Shown in pieces: positions 1 to 39,302 of a stretch of DNA of 64,000 nucleotides. The stretch's first letter is position 1. Each line of letters opens with the position of its first letter. The DNA is from Branchiostoma floridae (lineage: Eukaryota; Chordata; Leptocardii; Amphioxiformes; Branchiostomatidae): contig NC_049989.1 in the NCBI RefSeq assembly GCF_000003815.2, forward strand, positions 12,551,434-12,615,433, read 5' to 3'. The position numbers and the translations under genes were made by a program. The notes below the pieces were generated by a model. It made no database searches and was not told the origin of the DNA. It worked only from the letters and a program-made list of their open reading frames with translations.

Positions 1-2591
1 ATGATTGCTTTTAAATGAAAGGTTTAAGTTATAGTGAAAGAATTCTAGATATTTTATTTCTTGTATTTTGTGTTTCACATTCCAGTTTACTTTAAAAGAG
101 CCATTTCAGCTTACTTTAAAAGCAACTTGAGATCTGTGCAAGCCATCTTTAAGTACAAGACTGTGAGGTTGCTAAAGCATGTTTATCTGTCCGATAACTC
201 ACATTCCAAAATTGTAATTATGGAAGAGCTAATGGTAGAGGATGTCAAAATGACTGACATTAACGTGAATTCTAATAAAAATTATGTAATTTGTAAGCGT
301 ACGTTAGGTAAAATTGAGCCTATATCCATGACATGTACAGGCTTATTTTAGTGCAATATCTATGAATATTTTGGTATTAGATAATATTATTATATGTATC
401 CATGTCAAGTAGTTTCACTGTGTATGTACGTACAAACGCTATATACAGTTGTATGTTGGCCTAACAAAGTTGTGCCCAAAGATTACCTAGCTAGGCCTCC
501 ATTTTAACAAGTATCCAGCACTTTCAAGGCACAGTTGCAAGAAAATCAAGGCAAGTTCAGTATTGTACAGTGAACAACGCATCAACTGCTTGTTATGGTA
601 AACTTGTATGTGTGCAAAACTGGACAAATTTTATGTACTCTCTAGTAGTACCATTGTGTAAAAAACCTTTTCGTAGAAAAACAGTGAAGGTTAATATTAA
701 CATTGGATTTTGTTTCTGCTGGGGGATGTTCTGCAAAAAATTGTCCTGGAAAGTGTACAAATATATTGTAGCTAATATTATAAAAGAATCAATAGGTAAT
801 GTATGTGTGTAACCATGTTAGATGCCATATACATGTACATGTATATCAGACACAGTTAAGTGAAATGTACAGTCGATGACTTGTATTGTATTGTATTACC
901 GGTAACACTATATGGAGCTGACTTGTACAATGTAGATCAAAAGCCACAGTTATGTGTCTATATTTTCTGTGAGACCACTTTGTAATAGATGTTACGGATA
1001 ATGCTTCACAATAAAGGACTTAAAAAGCCATGTAAGAAAATTTATTAAATGTTTCTTATCTAGACATAGTAATTGTACTATGTCTTGCATATTAGTAGGG
1101 AATATTGACTTCTAGGTTTATTTATCTATTGAGATTTACCACATTTGTGGAAGGATTGACTTTTTTATTGCCCGGAAACCAGACTAAAGTTTGCACCAAC
1201 TCGCACCAGAAAGACTGGTCCAACACCCTTGATAGTAAGCATTGCATTAGGGGTGGGTACTGGGACAAAACCGTTTTTTTGTTGTTGGACCGGCACGGAA
1301 AACCAGATGTGAAAAAAATCAGTGGACTGGATGTTGGACCAATTTTAAGGAATAGGCAGGCATTCATGTGATTTGGGGCTTACTGGCCTAAGGAAATAAC
1401 AAACGAATTAGAGGAGAGTTGTCATTCTTAGCAATTTTCTTACATTGGTCTACAATCATGTAAGTTAACAGAGGCAATAGCTTTTACATGAAGATAGGAT
1501 TTTAAAATGCTAGTAGAGGTTGGATACTCCATCAAACAGATTCCTTTGTGGTAAAATGGACCAAGGTTTCATTTGAATATTGCCCATTCACAAGTTTTTG
1601 CAGACGTTTTCCAATTTCTGTACTGGTTCCCACCCCTACCTCTTGCGCAAAGGAATCAAGTAACCAAACATAACACAATGATACAATCTTTGACTTGAGT
1701 TAATTCTTTATTCTCTCTTTTTATAACATCTGCAATGAATATCTGTTTGACATGTAACAAGCATACACATTGCACACTAAATACACCAGTACAACCAACC
1801 TCTAATTCTAGACATGGCACAGTATTATTAATAATAGCAGACAAATGCTACCATCAGTATCATACTCATATTTATGACACTATGAGAGTATGACTATATT
1901 TTATAATCCTAATAATGTTCTCTATCATCCCTTTCATAAGATCAGCACATAATCATAATTTACTGTACTGAAACGTACAATAAAGAATTGGAATGCTTTG
2001 GTACATAATTCTACGTAAAAAAAGAAACCTATCACATTGGAGCTTGTTCAGGAGACTGTACTTCAAATGTTTCATTTACAAAGAGGAAAGAATCTGACAT
2101 TTTCAAAGTCCACTGTTTAATTAAGACAAAAATTTTGGAAGATAATGTTGGTCTATTAATATCAATCTTGGTGAATGGTTTATCTCGTTCAGCTGCATTT
2201 AATATACATCATTGGAAAACTTGTGATCAAGATATGATGTCTAATTTTTCATATTGTGATCATGCTTTTGTGCAACAAGCACTGATTTTGTGGTGGGTTG
2301 CCCAAAAGAGTTCCAAAATTTACCTGCCATTGTTAGATTCAACACATGTTTTCAGTGGGATTCCAACATTCTGTTTTGTGACATCATTCTTATAGTCAGC
2401 ATTAGTATTCAGACTATTTAATATTTTGCATCATTGCCTAAAGGTAAAATATTTTTAAATATTTTTAAATAAAAAGTTTTCCAATGATATATACATGTAA
2501 CTCACAATTGATAAAGTGTCAATGGAGAAATGATAAACCAAGTTTCCAAACTGTTGTGCTGAGTGTATAATTTCTTGTGTTGAAAAACACC
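1..2591. other. Left flank: intergenic / 3' UTR sequence
   Basis: I see no convincing coding exon here; the open frames are short, AT-rich and carry no recognisable domain. AATAAA-type signals on the plus strand near 1011 and 1980 could end the 3' UTR of a gene lying to the left. On the minus strand, AATAAA at 1707-1712 is a plausible polyadenylation signal for the EZH gene, which would give it a 3' UTR of about 0.9 kb. A decayed TAGGG/GGTACC-type inverted-repeat element spans about 1248-1641, with GGGTGGGTAC at its left edge and an inverted GTTCCCACCCC at its right. Confidence 0.4.
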
Positions 2592-29045
<26,454 letters not shown>

Positions 29046-32000
29046 ATGGCATTCTTTACCGATTATGAACACCAGTTCCAACCAGTACCGGAGGACGGGA
29101 AAGTGGAGACGGGGCCGTTTCTTTTGGCTAGTTTAAGACTATTGCCTTTCTTTGGTAAGTACGGATAGAAAATTTATGTTGTATGTACGTACGGTCACTA
29201 GCTCATGTTATCCAAATTGCTTTAGTATGACTCAGCGCTATAGTGTATACAAAAGACAATGAAGTGTTCAGTCGAGTAACTTTATAAACCTCGTCAGATT
29301 TCTACACATAGCGTTAGGTGAATTGTATTTTCTGTGAAATGCCATATGTAATATACAGCTTTAGATAATGTGTTTGTTTGCTTGCTACATTATAGTGACT
29401 TTATTTGATGTTACCATGGTAGCTGACAGGTCGTTTTTACAGTCGTGTGCCTTGTGTCCAATTTTGTACCCTTGGAAAAGTGACTCTTGCGAGTACATAG
29501 CTTTGGTAAGATACGGGCTAGAGCTCTCGGATAGGCCGCAAAGCCAGTGGCACCATGTTTGAAGAGGGCTACACTTTGAAGTTGAACAGATTCCACCACA
29601 CCTATACCAAAAGGAGAAAGGCTTTGTCCACGTATGAGTGGATCAAATAGCCTGGTATCCAGCCGTAATATAGCTTCCGAGTCTCTTCTCTCCTCTCTGG
29701 CAATTGCCAGAGAGGAGAGAAGAGACTCAGGAGCTATGTTACGGCTGGATACCAGGCTATGGATCAAACCTTACAATACAGTACAGCAGCTATTGCTTAC
29801 TATGCGTAATGCCAAAAGGCAGTATGCGAAACCAAGAAACACAAAATCAATCACCCTATCATTTCCTAAGTATCATGGCTGCAGGCATATGTGCTTTAAT
29901 AATAATGATAATAATAATCGCCATGTGTATTTTGCCAGCCAGTAGGTACCCAAATTATGAGTAATGAGGCTGTTTAATGTGGTCGAGGCACCTCCTCGAG
30001 CACGGGACTCCCGTTTTACGTTCCTCCCGGAAGACGATTTCGTAGAAAGCTTCGTTAAAGGCTACAGCAATCCGTTCGTCCTTGGTTTGGGTCTCCCATC
30101 CAAGAACTGTCCGGACCGCGCGTTGCTTAACTTCCGAGATCGAGGGATCGGGTGTACCAACGCACCACTAGGTCATAGCTTAAACATGCTTCCTTCAGTC
30201 TACAGCAAGTTTACAAACTGGATTACTAACTGCTAGGGATGCGTACCTAAACCCATGTTTAGGTACAGGTCTGGATACGAATCCAGAGGTTTAGGTACAG
30301 GTCCGGACCTAATGAGTCCGGACCTAAATGCATGGCATTGAATATTATATCATAATATTATATTACAATATGTTATAACGGCAAAACAATGTATCAAAAA
30401 GGGTAGAAGCATGTTTGAACCAACAAAAACGTGTTTATTATGGTAGACACATGATGCAACAAAAATTTGACCCTTGTTGTTTTTCTCTCACTGGGGCTCA
30501 GAGACTGCTATGGTGATTTCACAGTAATTCTGTCAAAGTGGCCATCCCCTAACCTGTTATCCTGCCTGGCTTGCACTTATTAGATACAGGTCCAGTACCA
30601 GTACACCAGGGTTCCGGTATTTTTGTATCTGTACCTAATTGATTGTACCAGTACTGTATCGGTACACTGTACCGGTACGCATCCCTACTAACTGCTGAGC
30701 CATCCTTAGAGTCAGACTGATGACAGCATACATTCATGCAACTGCTCTTGTGAGCGAGGGTTGTCTTTAGACCAGTCAGCCTGAAATCATTTTCCGTCAG
30801 CTCGAATTTGAATCCTATCAAGCACCCAAGGCGCAAGACAGGAATACACTTGCAGTGCACATAAAGAAGAAGGATGAAATCTACCAAAATACAATATGCT
30901 TTGATAAGTGAACATTGCAGGTTGCTATATTTTGGTATAAAAATAATGTGTGTGTTGCCCTGGGAATAAGATGACTAAAACATACTGGGCAGACTTTGTT
31001 ATCATTTGCATTACAATGTTTGTTTGGCAGGGTCTGATTACTATTATAGTAATCAGCTAGTCTATATGACATTGTGTACTGTATTTTGGTGGGTGTTACC
31101 CTTCTTTATGTGTATTCTACAGGTGCACTCCAAAGTATTTTCTTGGTACTAGTAAATAGTTTGACCTTACTTTAAATTTCAATTACTATTACTAATTACT
31201 AAGACCAGGCTCCAGCTAATTTTATGATGGTTAAATGTGTATGTCAGGGATATGCATAGAATTCTGAAAACCCTTACTTTACCCATTTACTCCATTTTTT
31301 ACATAAAGTGGCATCATTGCATTATAAATGTATCAATCACTACTGGTACTCTAATCACCTGAATGTATTTCTGTCTACTCATGCTCATTTTCATTTCATT
31401 TCAGATATGTTGGGACCAACAACATTTTCATTTGCTAAGGCTGATGTCAGTGGGAATATAGAGGTACTGTCACAATGATGCTGCTCTGTACCTTTAACTG
31501 CAAGTTCTTAACTTTGAAGTTCAGGCTATTCAGATGCACATGTTTGTACAGGGCTCGAAATTCATTTTTGGGATTAGGTGCACTGGTGCACCCAGCTTAA
31601 AAAATTGGGTGCACCAAAAAATTTTTGGGTGCACCGGTTAGATTTAAGTACAACCTAATGGCAAAACTTAGCTACAAGCTATCAAATTCTTAAACAAGTA
31701 CCATGACAGACATTTTTATTATCTTTCTAAAACGTAGATGTCAAGAATATGATGTAATATGTATACTAGTATACTTTGATGTCTTTACATACATTAACCT
31801 AAGAAAATATTTGGGTGCACCTTGTGCACCCACAGAAAATAATTGGGTGCACAGCTTCAATTTTGGGTGCACCTGGGTGCACGTGCACCCAGTATTTCGA
31901 GCCCTGTTGTATATGCAGGCTGAATCTGATTACTGATTAAGATGAAGCACTGAATAGAGTTTAGCTCTGTAATTAAATACCATTGGTGACAAGGGCTTAT

Positions 32001-35000
32001 TATTCTATCTAACATTTAGCCTATGATTTAATTTAGGTTTGTTACCTCCGGAAAAGAGGTTCACCTTAGCCTTAGGCCACACCAATTTAATTTCTTGGTT
32101 CACGGATTTTTTCATAAAGAATATGAAGCGAGAGGGCGAGATAAAAATAAAAATAAAAATTGTAAAATGGTTGGGGTAAAGGTAACGGCTAATCCAAAAC
32201 ATAAAGAAAAAAGTTTTCAGCTTGATAAAAGTACAAAAACACTATTATTGTACAGTAACAGCACCTGTACCCACACTTTAAGGAGCTTATAATACATGTA
32301 TAAAGGCCAATTTGCTACACCAGAAAGTTGGTGAATGGTTTCATTAAGGGTGAAAATTTGCTGAGTGGTAATTTTTATTTTTATTTTTTTTCCCAAAAAA
32401 TAGGAGCGAGCGAATCCGTGAACCAAGAAATTAAATTGGTGTGGCCTTAGGCTATATAATTAGCTAGGCTTTGTAAGGCCTGGTTGCACCTGATTGATTA
32501 ATTGATCAATCAATCAATAAATCAATAGATTGATTGATTGATTGATTAGGAAAATATGATTGGTAGGCTTTATTATTAGCTGCACTTTGCAATGCCATCT
32601 CTGTTTGTTTCTTTCCTTAGAAAGTTAAGAAGAAGTATGAGACTGACAAGGAGAAGTACAAGACACTGACAGACATAGTAGAACAGGAGCTAGCAGAAAA
32701 TGGAGGAAAACCTGACTATGCAATCGATGCCCTGCTGTGGTTGAAAAGGTATAGTTTACATGTATTTGTACCAAATGGCAGTTACTAGGGGTGGGTACCG
32801 GTACAGGAAATTCAGGTCCAGGTGTACGGTCCAGGTCCAGAGGATCAGGTCCAGGTCCGGACCTGAACCTGGACCTGATTGTCAGTTAGAACTTGTGAAT
32901 GGGCGATACACAAAACAATTGTCCATTTTGCTCCTATGGATTCTGTTTAGTGACTTCCACTGACGTTTTGAAATACAATTTTCATGTAAACAACACTAAC
33001 TTCAACCAAGTTTGACTGTAGAGACTAATAGTAAAATGACTATCAACTCTCCTTTACTTCGCTCTTGTTATTTTCTTGGACCTGTAAGCCCCAAGACGTG
33101 TGAACGGCTGCCAATATAATCTAATAGTATTCATTTTCTAATCAGTTCAAGATCCGGTCCTGTTTTTTTTTCAGATCCTGCTTTTCTGGACCGGTCGAAG
33201 AAGAAAAAAAATGGTTTTGTACCATTAATATTAGACCATACCGGTACCCACCCCTAGCAGTTACTCAAGCAACTGGATGTGATTTTGGTCTTAACTTAAA
33301 TTTGTCTTACGCTTATTGGACTATCTAAAATTTGTCAAGCAAATGAACATGTAGCTGTTATCTGCCCCTTTAATACAGCAAACCACAATGGTATCGTCAT
33401 GATGATTTCATCATTGCATCATATGTGGGTGTAACCAACATGCATGCATTCATGTGCAAATGATATTTTTAGGTTCTCAGTTACGTTTCCGTTGTACACT
33501 GCACTTGCACAATGGCATTCAGCAGATCTGTATGCTTGATTTGCATAAGAATCATATAATATTCTTAATGTATTAACTTCCTTGCCACTTTATACAATTT
33601 GTTCCAACCTGAATGTATTGATTGAATGAAAGAAAGAATGGTTCATGAATGAATAAATGAATGAGATTCGATGAGTCATTTAATGAACATTCATGAATGA
33701 ATGCATGAATTAACGCTAAACAATGTCCATGACTTTCAAAAGCAGGATATTCTAGGATATCAAGTCAACAGATTGTGTTTCCAAACAGAGATAATTTCAA
33801 AATATTACAGTTTGAAACCACCGTTCGGGGACTTGATATCCAATAATATACTGTTTTTAAAGCAACGGATAAAGGTCACCCGCGGATAAAGGTGAATAAG
33901 CATTATATGATTTTGTCTTCTATGTGATGTCTTCTATATTAATATAACCACAAATACAAATGTGATTTTTTTCAGGGGTTTAGAATATGTACATGAAATG
34001 GTGAAAAACGTCATTGTGTCAGAGAGAGAGGGAAACAACATCTGCCCCAGTATCCAGAAGGCATATAAGGACACTATCAAGAAGTTCCACCCATGGATGT
34101 TGCAGAAAGTCATCAATGTAAGGAATATCATTTTATATCTACAAAATATGCATGTGTACACTGTGTGCATGTATAAGTGAGTGAAGTAACGAACAAGAAA
34201 CAAGTTTGAAGGTACAATAAGAAGTTGTATAAACTCAGAGAACAGGAGGATGATGATTGATTAGAATTTCCCCATTGGTTAATTGCCAATGTAGCCCTAT
34301 TTTGCATAATTTCATTGTGTGCATCTCTGTCTAAGCTGCCTAACATACCCTAAAAGCATGAAAATGCATGGTTCCTTTACCACTATGAGATATGCTCTTT
34401 TATCTTAACAAAAATATCACTATTTACATATTTCACAATAGCTGGCTTCCATCCAAATGTTATCAAAACTGGAATTTCCACTACATTACAAAGGAAAGCC
34501 AACGGGGGGCCAGAATTTCCAGTTTTTATCACATTGTTCCACCAAGTATAAAACCAATCCATTCAGCCATTTATCTTGTGACCAACATTCATTCATTCAT
34601 TCATTCATTCATTCATACAAAGACACAGACAGAGTTTCACTGTCTAAAATGTAACCTAGTACATTGTTCATAAAGGTGATACAAGCCAAAAGAAAGACCA
34701 TTGTGTAAGAATGTTAAGGAGGCTAGGGTTTAGACTAGAGGTGGGTACCGGTACTGGTACAAAACCGGTTTTCCTTATTGGAAATTTGGTGGACCGGATG
34801 GTGGACCGAATGTTAGACCTATTAGAAAATGAAGAGGCTATATGGGCAGAAATTCACATGTTTGGGGACAACAGACTGAAGAAAATAACAAGAGCGAAGT
34901 AGACTGACTTTATCTCTACCAAGTTTTACAGTCAATCGTATAGTGGCAGATAGCCTGGTAGGATTTTAAAACGCCAGTGGGACTCAAATACTCCAACAAA

Positions 35001-35411
35001 CAGATTTCTTTTTATTGGAATGGACCATTGTCCTAAGTAAATGTACATTCACAAGATTTACATATTGATCAGGTTCAGGTCCGGACCGCGACCTGATCCT
35101 TTGGATTTGAACCAGACCTGAACCTGAATTTTCTGTAGTTTAGACCATTCATTTTGGAAAATCTTTCCGTCATTGTCTTTGACGATGTTGTAATATTTCG
35201 ATTCCTTTGATATTTGTCCCTGCAGCTTGCTATCAAAGCAGTGCCTTACCGGTCAGACTTCCTGCAGGCAGTGGGGGGGAACAAGCCTGGACAGTCCGAG
35301 GAGCAGATCATCGAAGACCTGAAGGTGTTTGCGGGCAAACTTGGAGAAAATCTCCTGGCCATCAACGATCTACTACAAAGGACAGGACAAGATCCGGACA
35401 AAAAGACATGA
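29046..35411 (+). CDS. GLTP: Glycolipid transfer protein (GLTP), five exons
   Basis: Cytosolic carrier that binds glycosphingolipids and moves them between membranes. Exons 29046-29154, 31405-31463, 32621-32748, 33976-34117, 35226-35411; all junctions are GT-AG and phases give 207 aa (human GLTP is 209). The family signature is intact: the sugar-binding triad in KADVSGNIEK (Asp50, Asn54, Lys57), the stacking Trp96 in ALLWLKRGL, and the His in KKFHPW (His137). The N-terminus ETGPFLLASLRLLPFF matches the start of the GLTP all-helical fold, and the C-terminus ends DPDKKT, a little different from the vertebrate end. Introns carry many short transposons, but no exon is disrupted. It is head-to-head with EZH. 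Confidence 0.96.
29648..29759. mobile_element. TAGCCTGG foldback element, 112-bp near-perfect palindrome, 9-bp duplication
   Basis: The two arms TAGCCTGGTATCCAGCCGTA... meet at CAATTG, almost without mismatch. Perfect TGGATCAAA duplications flank it at 29639-29647 and 29760-29768. In GLTP intron 1. Confidence 0.9.
29964..30236 (+). other. Unexplained GC-rich open frame in GLTP intron 1
   Basis: A 90-residue ATG-initiated frame (VVEAPPRARDSRFTF..., SKNCPDRALLNFRDRGIG) stands out by composition from its AT-rich surroundings and ends beside the TAGGGATGCGTACC element. I do not recognise it. It could be a fragment of a processed or transposed sequence; there is no splice or domain support for a gene. 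Confidence 0.25.
30234..30687. mobile_element. TAGGGATGCGTACC element, copy 2 (8-bp duplication)
   Basis: Nearly identical to 24430-24884 and flanked by CTAACTGC at 30226-30233 and 30688-30695. The close identity implies recent mobility. In GLTP intron 1. Confidence 0.88.
31549..31906. mobile_element. CAGGGCTCGAAAT element, GGTGCACC core, copy 2
   Basis: Perfect termini CAGGGCTCGAAAT and TATTTCGAGCCCTG, flanked by TTGTA at 31544-31548 and 31907-31911. In GLTP intron 2. Confidence 0.88.
32075..32446 (-). mobile_element. GGCCACACC-type MITE, copy 2 (TTA duplication)
   Basis: Same family as 2841-3207, inserted in GLTP intron 2. TIRs begin GGCCACACCAATTTAATTTC and are flanked by TTA at 32072-32074 and 32447-32449. 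The interior matches copy 1 in inverse orientation. Confidence 0.85.
32786..33256. mobile_element. TAGGGGTGGGTACCGG element (8-bp duplication), copy 1
   Basis: Termini TAGGGGTGGGTACCGGTAC and CCGGTACCCACCCCTA, flanked by GCAGTTAC at 32778-32785 and 33257-33264. The interior reiterates AGGTCCAGGTCC/GGACCTG. In GLTP intron 3. Confidence 0.88.
33730..33900. mobile_element. GCTAGTTCACC MITE, decayed copy
   Basis: Inner arms GGATATCAAGTCAACAG and GGGACTTGATATCC and the tail GCGGATAAAGGTGAA match the family at 22183-22409. The left terminus is not visible. Located in GLTP intron 3. Confidence 0.55.
34587..34616. repeat. (ATTC)n microsatellite
   Basis: Seven to eight tandem ATTC units in GLTP intron 4. 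Confidence 0.85.
34736..35137. mobile_element. TAGAGGTGGGTACCGG element, copy 2
   Basis: Flanked by perfect GTTTAGAC at 34728-34735 and 35138-35145. The right inverted terminus has decayed. In GLTP intron 4, ending about 90 bp before the last exon. Confidence 0.78.
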
Positions 35412-36005
35412 AGTGCCAGTCGGTCTTCAAGTATTTTCTTAAAACTCATAGTTTGTCCATTAATGCTGGCCTTACAGCTGGTCACCTCAAAGTTGGGAAA
35501 ACACTTGGAATTTATGAAGACAAGTAGAGTATAAGCATCATATTTTGTGTGCATGAATCTGGTGTATTACACCAAAAGGTAGTTAATATGCTGTTTTTAC
35601 ATTCATTTACATTTTACAGAATAATATAGAAGGTATAGTAAAATTTTGGAAGGATGATACATGGTGTTTTTATCTTAAAGTTTGTGAAATGATGGGGGGT
35701 TTTCAAGTGATGATTTTGCACGTAAAATTGGATTTTAATGACAAGAACAACTTGAATTATCTCTTTTGACTTGTAGTTAGGCAACGTGTGACTAGTCTTT
35801 GTGTGACTTATTGTTTTGATTATTATATATAAGTTTAGAAATACACAAAATGGTAGAAAAAAAGAATGTATTTTAGCTAGAATCAAATGTCCAAATGTGA
35901 GAGCTGCCTTAAACTGTATATCTTGAAATGTTCGTGGTATTTTTTAGGTTTGCGTTTGTTGATGTCACTTTTCCACCGCCAATCACATTCCATCCAGTAA
36001 CATGC

Positions 36006-36459
36006 TAGCCTGGGTACTGTCCGGGTAGTAGTTCTCTCTGATGTTCGCTTTTGCTACCCGTGTGCAGCTGGAGACCTGCACATTCAAACTGCTTGTTGGT
36101 AACATCTGATTAACTGAATTATTCAGCCCATATTATAAAGCCCATTCCTTAATTTGCTCATTAACTGAATTATTCAGTTAATGAGCAAATGAAGGAATGG
36201 GCTTTATAGTAATCATTCAATAACAACAGACCCGAAAGTGGACGGAGGGCATTTCGGGTGTTGTAACGCCTGCTCAAACGAGCGCTTGAACCCACTTCTT
36301 AATTCGCTCATGTGTTTGGACCAATCAGCGCCCGCGTCCAAAATCATGATTCCAGACGTTAACGTGGTCAAGGTTCCCAGATGGAACAGCAGAAAAGCGA
36401 CTGTATGTAGTGTATAATTAATGTCAGAACGAACTACTTTCCAGATGACACCCAGGCTA
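36006..36459. mobile_element. TAGCCTGGG element with internal palindrome, 9-bp duplication
   Basis: Termini TAGCCTGGGT and ACCCAGGCTA. GTAACATGC (35997-36005) and GTAACATGT (36460-36468) form an 8/9 duplication. Inside, 36135-36170 and 36172-36207 are 36-bp inverted arms with about one mismatch. Confidence 0.8.
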
Positions 36460-37616
36460 GTAACATGTACCAGCAGTTTGCTTGGATTTTGTTTATTTGA
36501 ACAGCAAACTCAAGAGATACCACGAACAAATGATGTTGACCTTGCTGCAAAATTTGGTTACTGCAGACTTAAAGGAGCTTAATATGGTATCCTAAGCTAG
36601 GCCATTTAATTGTTGTCATTGCCAAGCTGCTGAAAAAAACTATAGTCAAAATAAGAAATGTCTCAGATGCCTGACAAGTCAATGAATCAAAATTTCGCGC
36701 AGCAGTCTTCATATATATTGTATTTTAACGTTATAGTTGAAAACTATATAATTTTACACATAGGCATGCATAGATGTATGATACAGTTCTCTAGAAGTGC
36801 CTTCAGAAAGAAATCAGATAAAGAGTGTTCTTGCTATTTTACCTCACATTGTGGCACTTTTTCCTTAAAGTTGTGTGTGTGTGTACATAGTATGTCATCT
36901 GAATAGTATGTATTTCTTGAACAACTTAGCTGTCTATGTTATTATAAGTTTTGCTTTATTGTGTACTTGGTGTTGTGTGTTTCTTAGCTCTTGCCAATAG
37001 CATTTGTATACCTTAAGACATAAAGTAGCGAAAATATAATTGAGTGTTTCAAATCGATCCATCCATTTCGTTAGATCTTTAGTGAGGCTTGGGTATGTTG
37101 TCACCAATATCATTGCCTGATATCAACAGTGCACTGGCAGAAATTTTATGCATATTTGTAGCAACTCAAACAAGAACATCGATTTGGAATTTACTAAACA
37201 TAAGTGGTCTGTGTGTTTGCTTTAAGCTTTTGGAGTGATAAATTGTAAGAAAATGGTGCATTAAGTCATATAGCAGACATTAGAGTAGTGATTCTATTTT
37301 TTAACTGTGGGGAATATAGTCTTTAGGCCAAGGAAAAAGAATGTTGTGTTTCTGGCTATCTGGCCTACCCTTGCAAAAGCCTTCTGACCCTAGCCTTATT
37401 TTGGGTGGAGTGCTGGCAAGGGACATGAAATTTTAAATCTAACATCTTGGAGATGAAAGCGACACACAATCGTTTGCTAATCATGTTAACATTTCCTTTC
37501 AATAGAAAATTGATTAACAGACCCACTAAACCTACATGTAGGTCTTATGTTGACTTAAAGCATATGTATATCTATGATGTGATTGAACTGATGCATTTCA
37601 ATTTTATTTTTGGATG

Positions 37617-37826
37617 TACTGTAAATGTATCTAAGTTTGCAGGGATTTAATTTCGTGGTAGCGGGAAAAAGAACTTTTTGCGGTGGTTTTAAGTTTGCGG
37701 TAGCACCACACAGTTGTCTCTAACTGCCATGGAAAAATGTTTGCGGTGGTTTTAAGTTCGCAGTGAAGTGGCCAACGCAAAAAACGCGAACATTAAGCCA
37801 CCGCGAAAGTTTCTGCATTTACAGTA
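37617..37826. mobile_element. TACTGTAAATGTA MITE, copy 4
   Basis: Same family, downstream of GLTP. Right terminus TTCTGCATTTACAGTA; interior GCGGTGGTTTTAAG motifs. Confidence 0.83.
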
Positions 37827-38248
37827 CTTCAGCCAAAAAAAAGGGCCCTATTTTTTTCTGGACCATCGTAAACAACATTTATTTTCCTATGCCTTATTAG
37901 TAACTTGTTTATTTTGTATGCACTGTAACTGTGTACCTGACTGAAAAGAATTTAGGATATTTCTGTTGATGTACATGTACATGACAATTTGTACTTTGTA
38001 CTTGTGATGGCAGAAATGTGTGTAAGTCTGCATGTATTTAGAAATTGGATTGTATTTTTTCATGCTTACCCTTCTTTAGAGGTATTTTATCGTGCTGTAA
38101 ATCAAAGTGTCAGCAAAGGGAGAAAAAATTTGGGCAAGCTGATGACCCAATATATTTACTCCTTGTGGCGCAATAAACCTGAGTCAGGTACATATGGGGT
38201 TACTGCTATTTTACTTGACGTGTATGTTTAAAAGAAAATGTGTGGCTT

Positions 38249-38566
38249 AAGCTAAGGGCACAACCCGCCGCACATGCAATTTGTCCGTACGTTTTTAGGA
38301 CACGTCCGCCACATATTTATTAATACATTCAGGCTGTACAGGGCAGGCGCATCACCCGTACTGGCACGTACGGGGGGCGAATCCACAAGACGATGCAAAC
38401 AAAGCTTTGCCTGCACGTAAAGTTCTATGGCGTGTCTGCGTGATCCAAAATCCATTGGATTCCCTATGAGTTCAGGCGGAGGCGGTATTTACTACGTACG
38501 GATCCCAAAAGATTGCCCACGAAGGCAGCACGTATTTGCACGTACGGCAGGCTGTGCCCTTAGCTT
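38249..38566. mobile_element. AAGCTAAGGGCACA inverted-repeat element
   Basis: Termini AAGCTAAGGGCACAACCCG and the inverse ending CTGTGCCCTTAGCTT. The interior repeats CACGTACGG/CCGTACG. No duplication assigned. Downstream of GLTP. Confidence 0.72.
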
Positions 38567-38893
38567 TATACTACCAGTAGTGGTCTTTTTTTTTTTTCTT
38601 TTTTAAAAAAAAAACAAACAGTAGTGCAGTCAGGTTTGGACCAGGTTCAGATCCCAAGTATGGACCTGATTATAAGTGTCCGTTAAAATCGTTCAACAAG
38701 TGAGGGATGTCTTTCATGTTTGAACAATTGTAAGTGCTGTGGTCAGTGCACTAGGTGGACCACTCTATCAATCAACCAAACAGTGTCGCAGAATAGAACT
38801 GCTCGTGTTCTGACATTGGGATAAAGTAGTAATGAGGTATGATATCGTGTGTCATATTTTGGAGGGCAGGACATAAGCACAGATGTCTGCACA

Positions 38894-39302
38894 TAGCCTG
38901 GTTACCAAACCCCAGCCCGATCTCAAGTATCTATCGTGCAGGGGTCTGGCTGGATGGGATAGGAACTCTTCTCAATTTTGTCCCTTATAGTGGGCAAAAA
39001 ACTCCACCAATAAAACAACACAGGATCAGCAAGAGGTAATTACACCCCTGCCATGATTCGTTAAACACCCCCAACTGTACTTTTTGAATCCATAATAGTG
39101 ACCACTAAGTACCTGATTCGCTACTGTGATAGCCTGCTGACCAACTGTGGTGTGTTGTAGCTGGCTACCTGTGGTGAGAGTGGTCATCAATCCTAGGTTC
39201 TCCTCCCTTTGATCAAGGGCCTTCGAGAACCTTTCTACAGCCATCCTGCCAGACCCCAACACAAAAGATATATTTTGAGGTTGGGGTATGGTATCCAGGC
39301 TA
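38894..39302. mobile_element. TAGCCTGG element, 9-bp duplication
   Basis: Termini TAGCCTGGTTACCAAACCCC and a right arm ending TATCCAGGCTA. GTCTGCACA (38885-38893) and GTCTACACA (39303-39311) match at 8 of 9. Confidence 0.75.
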
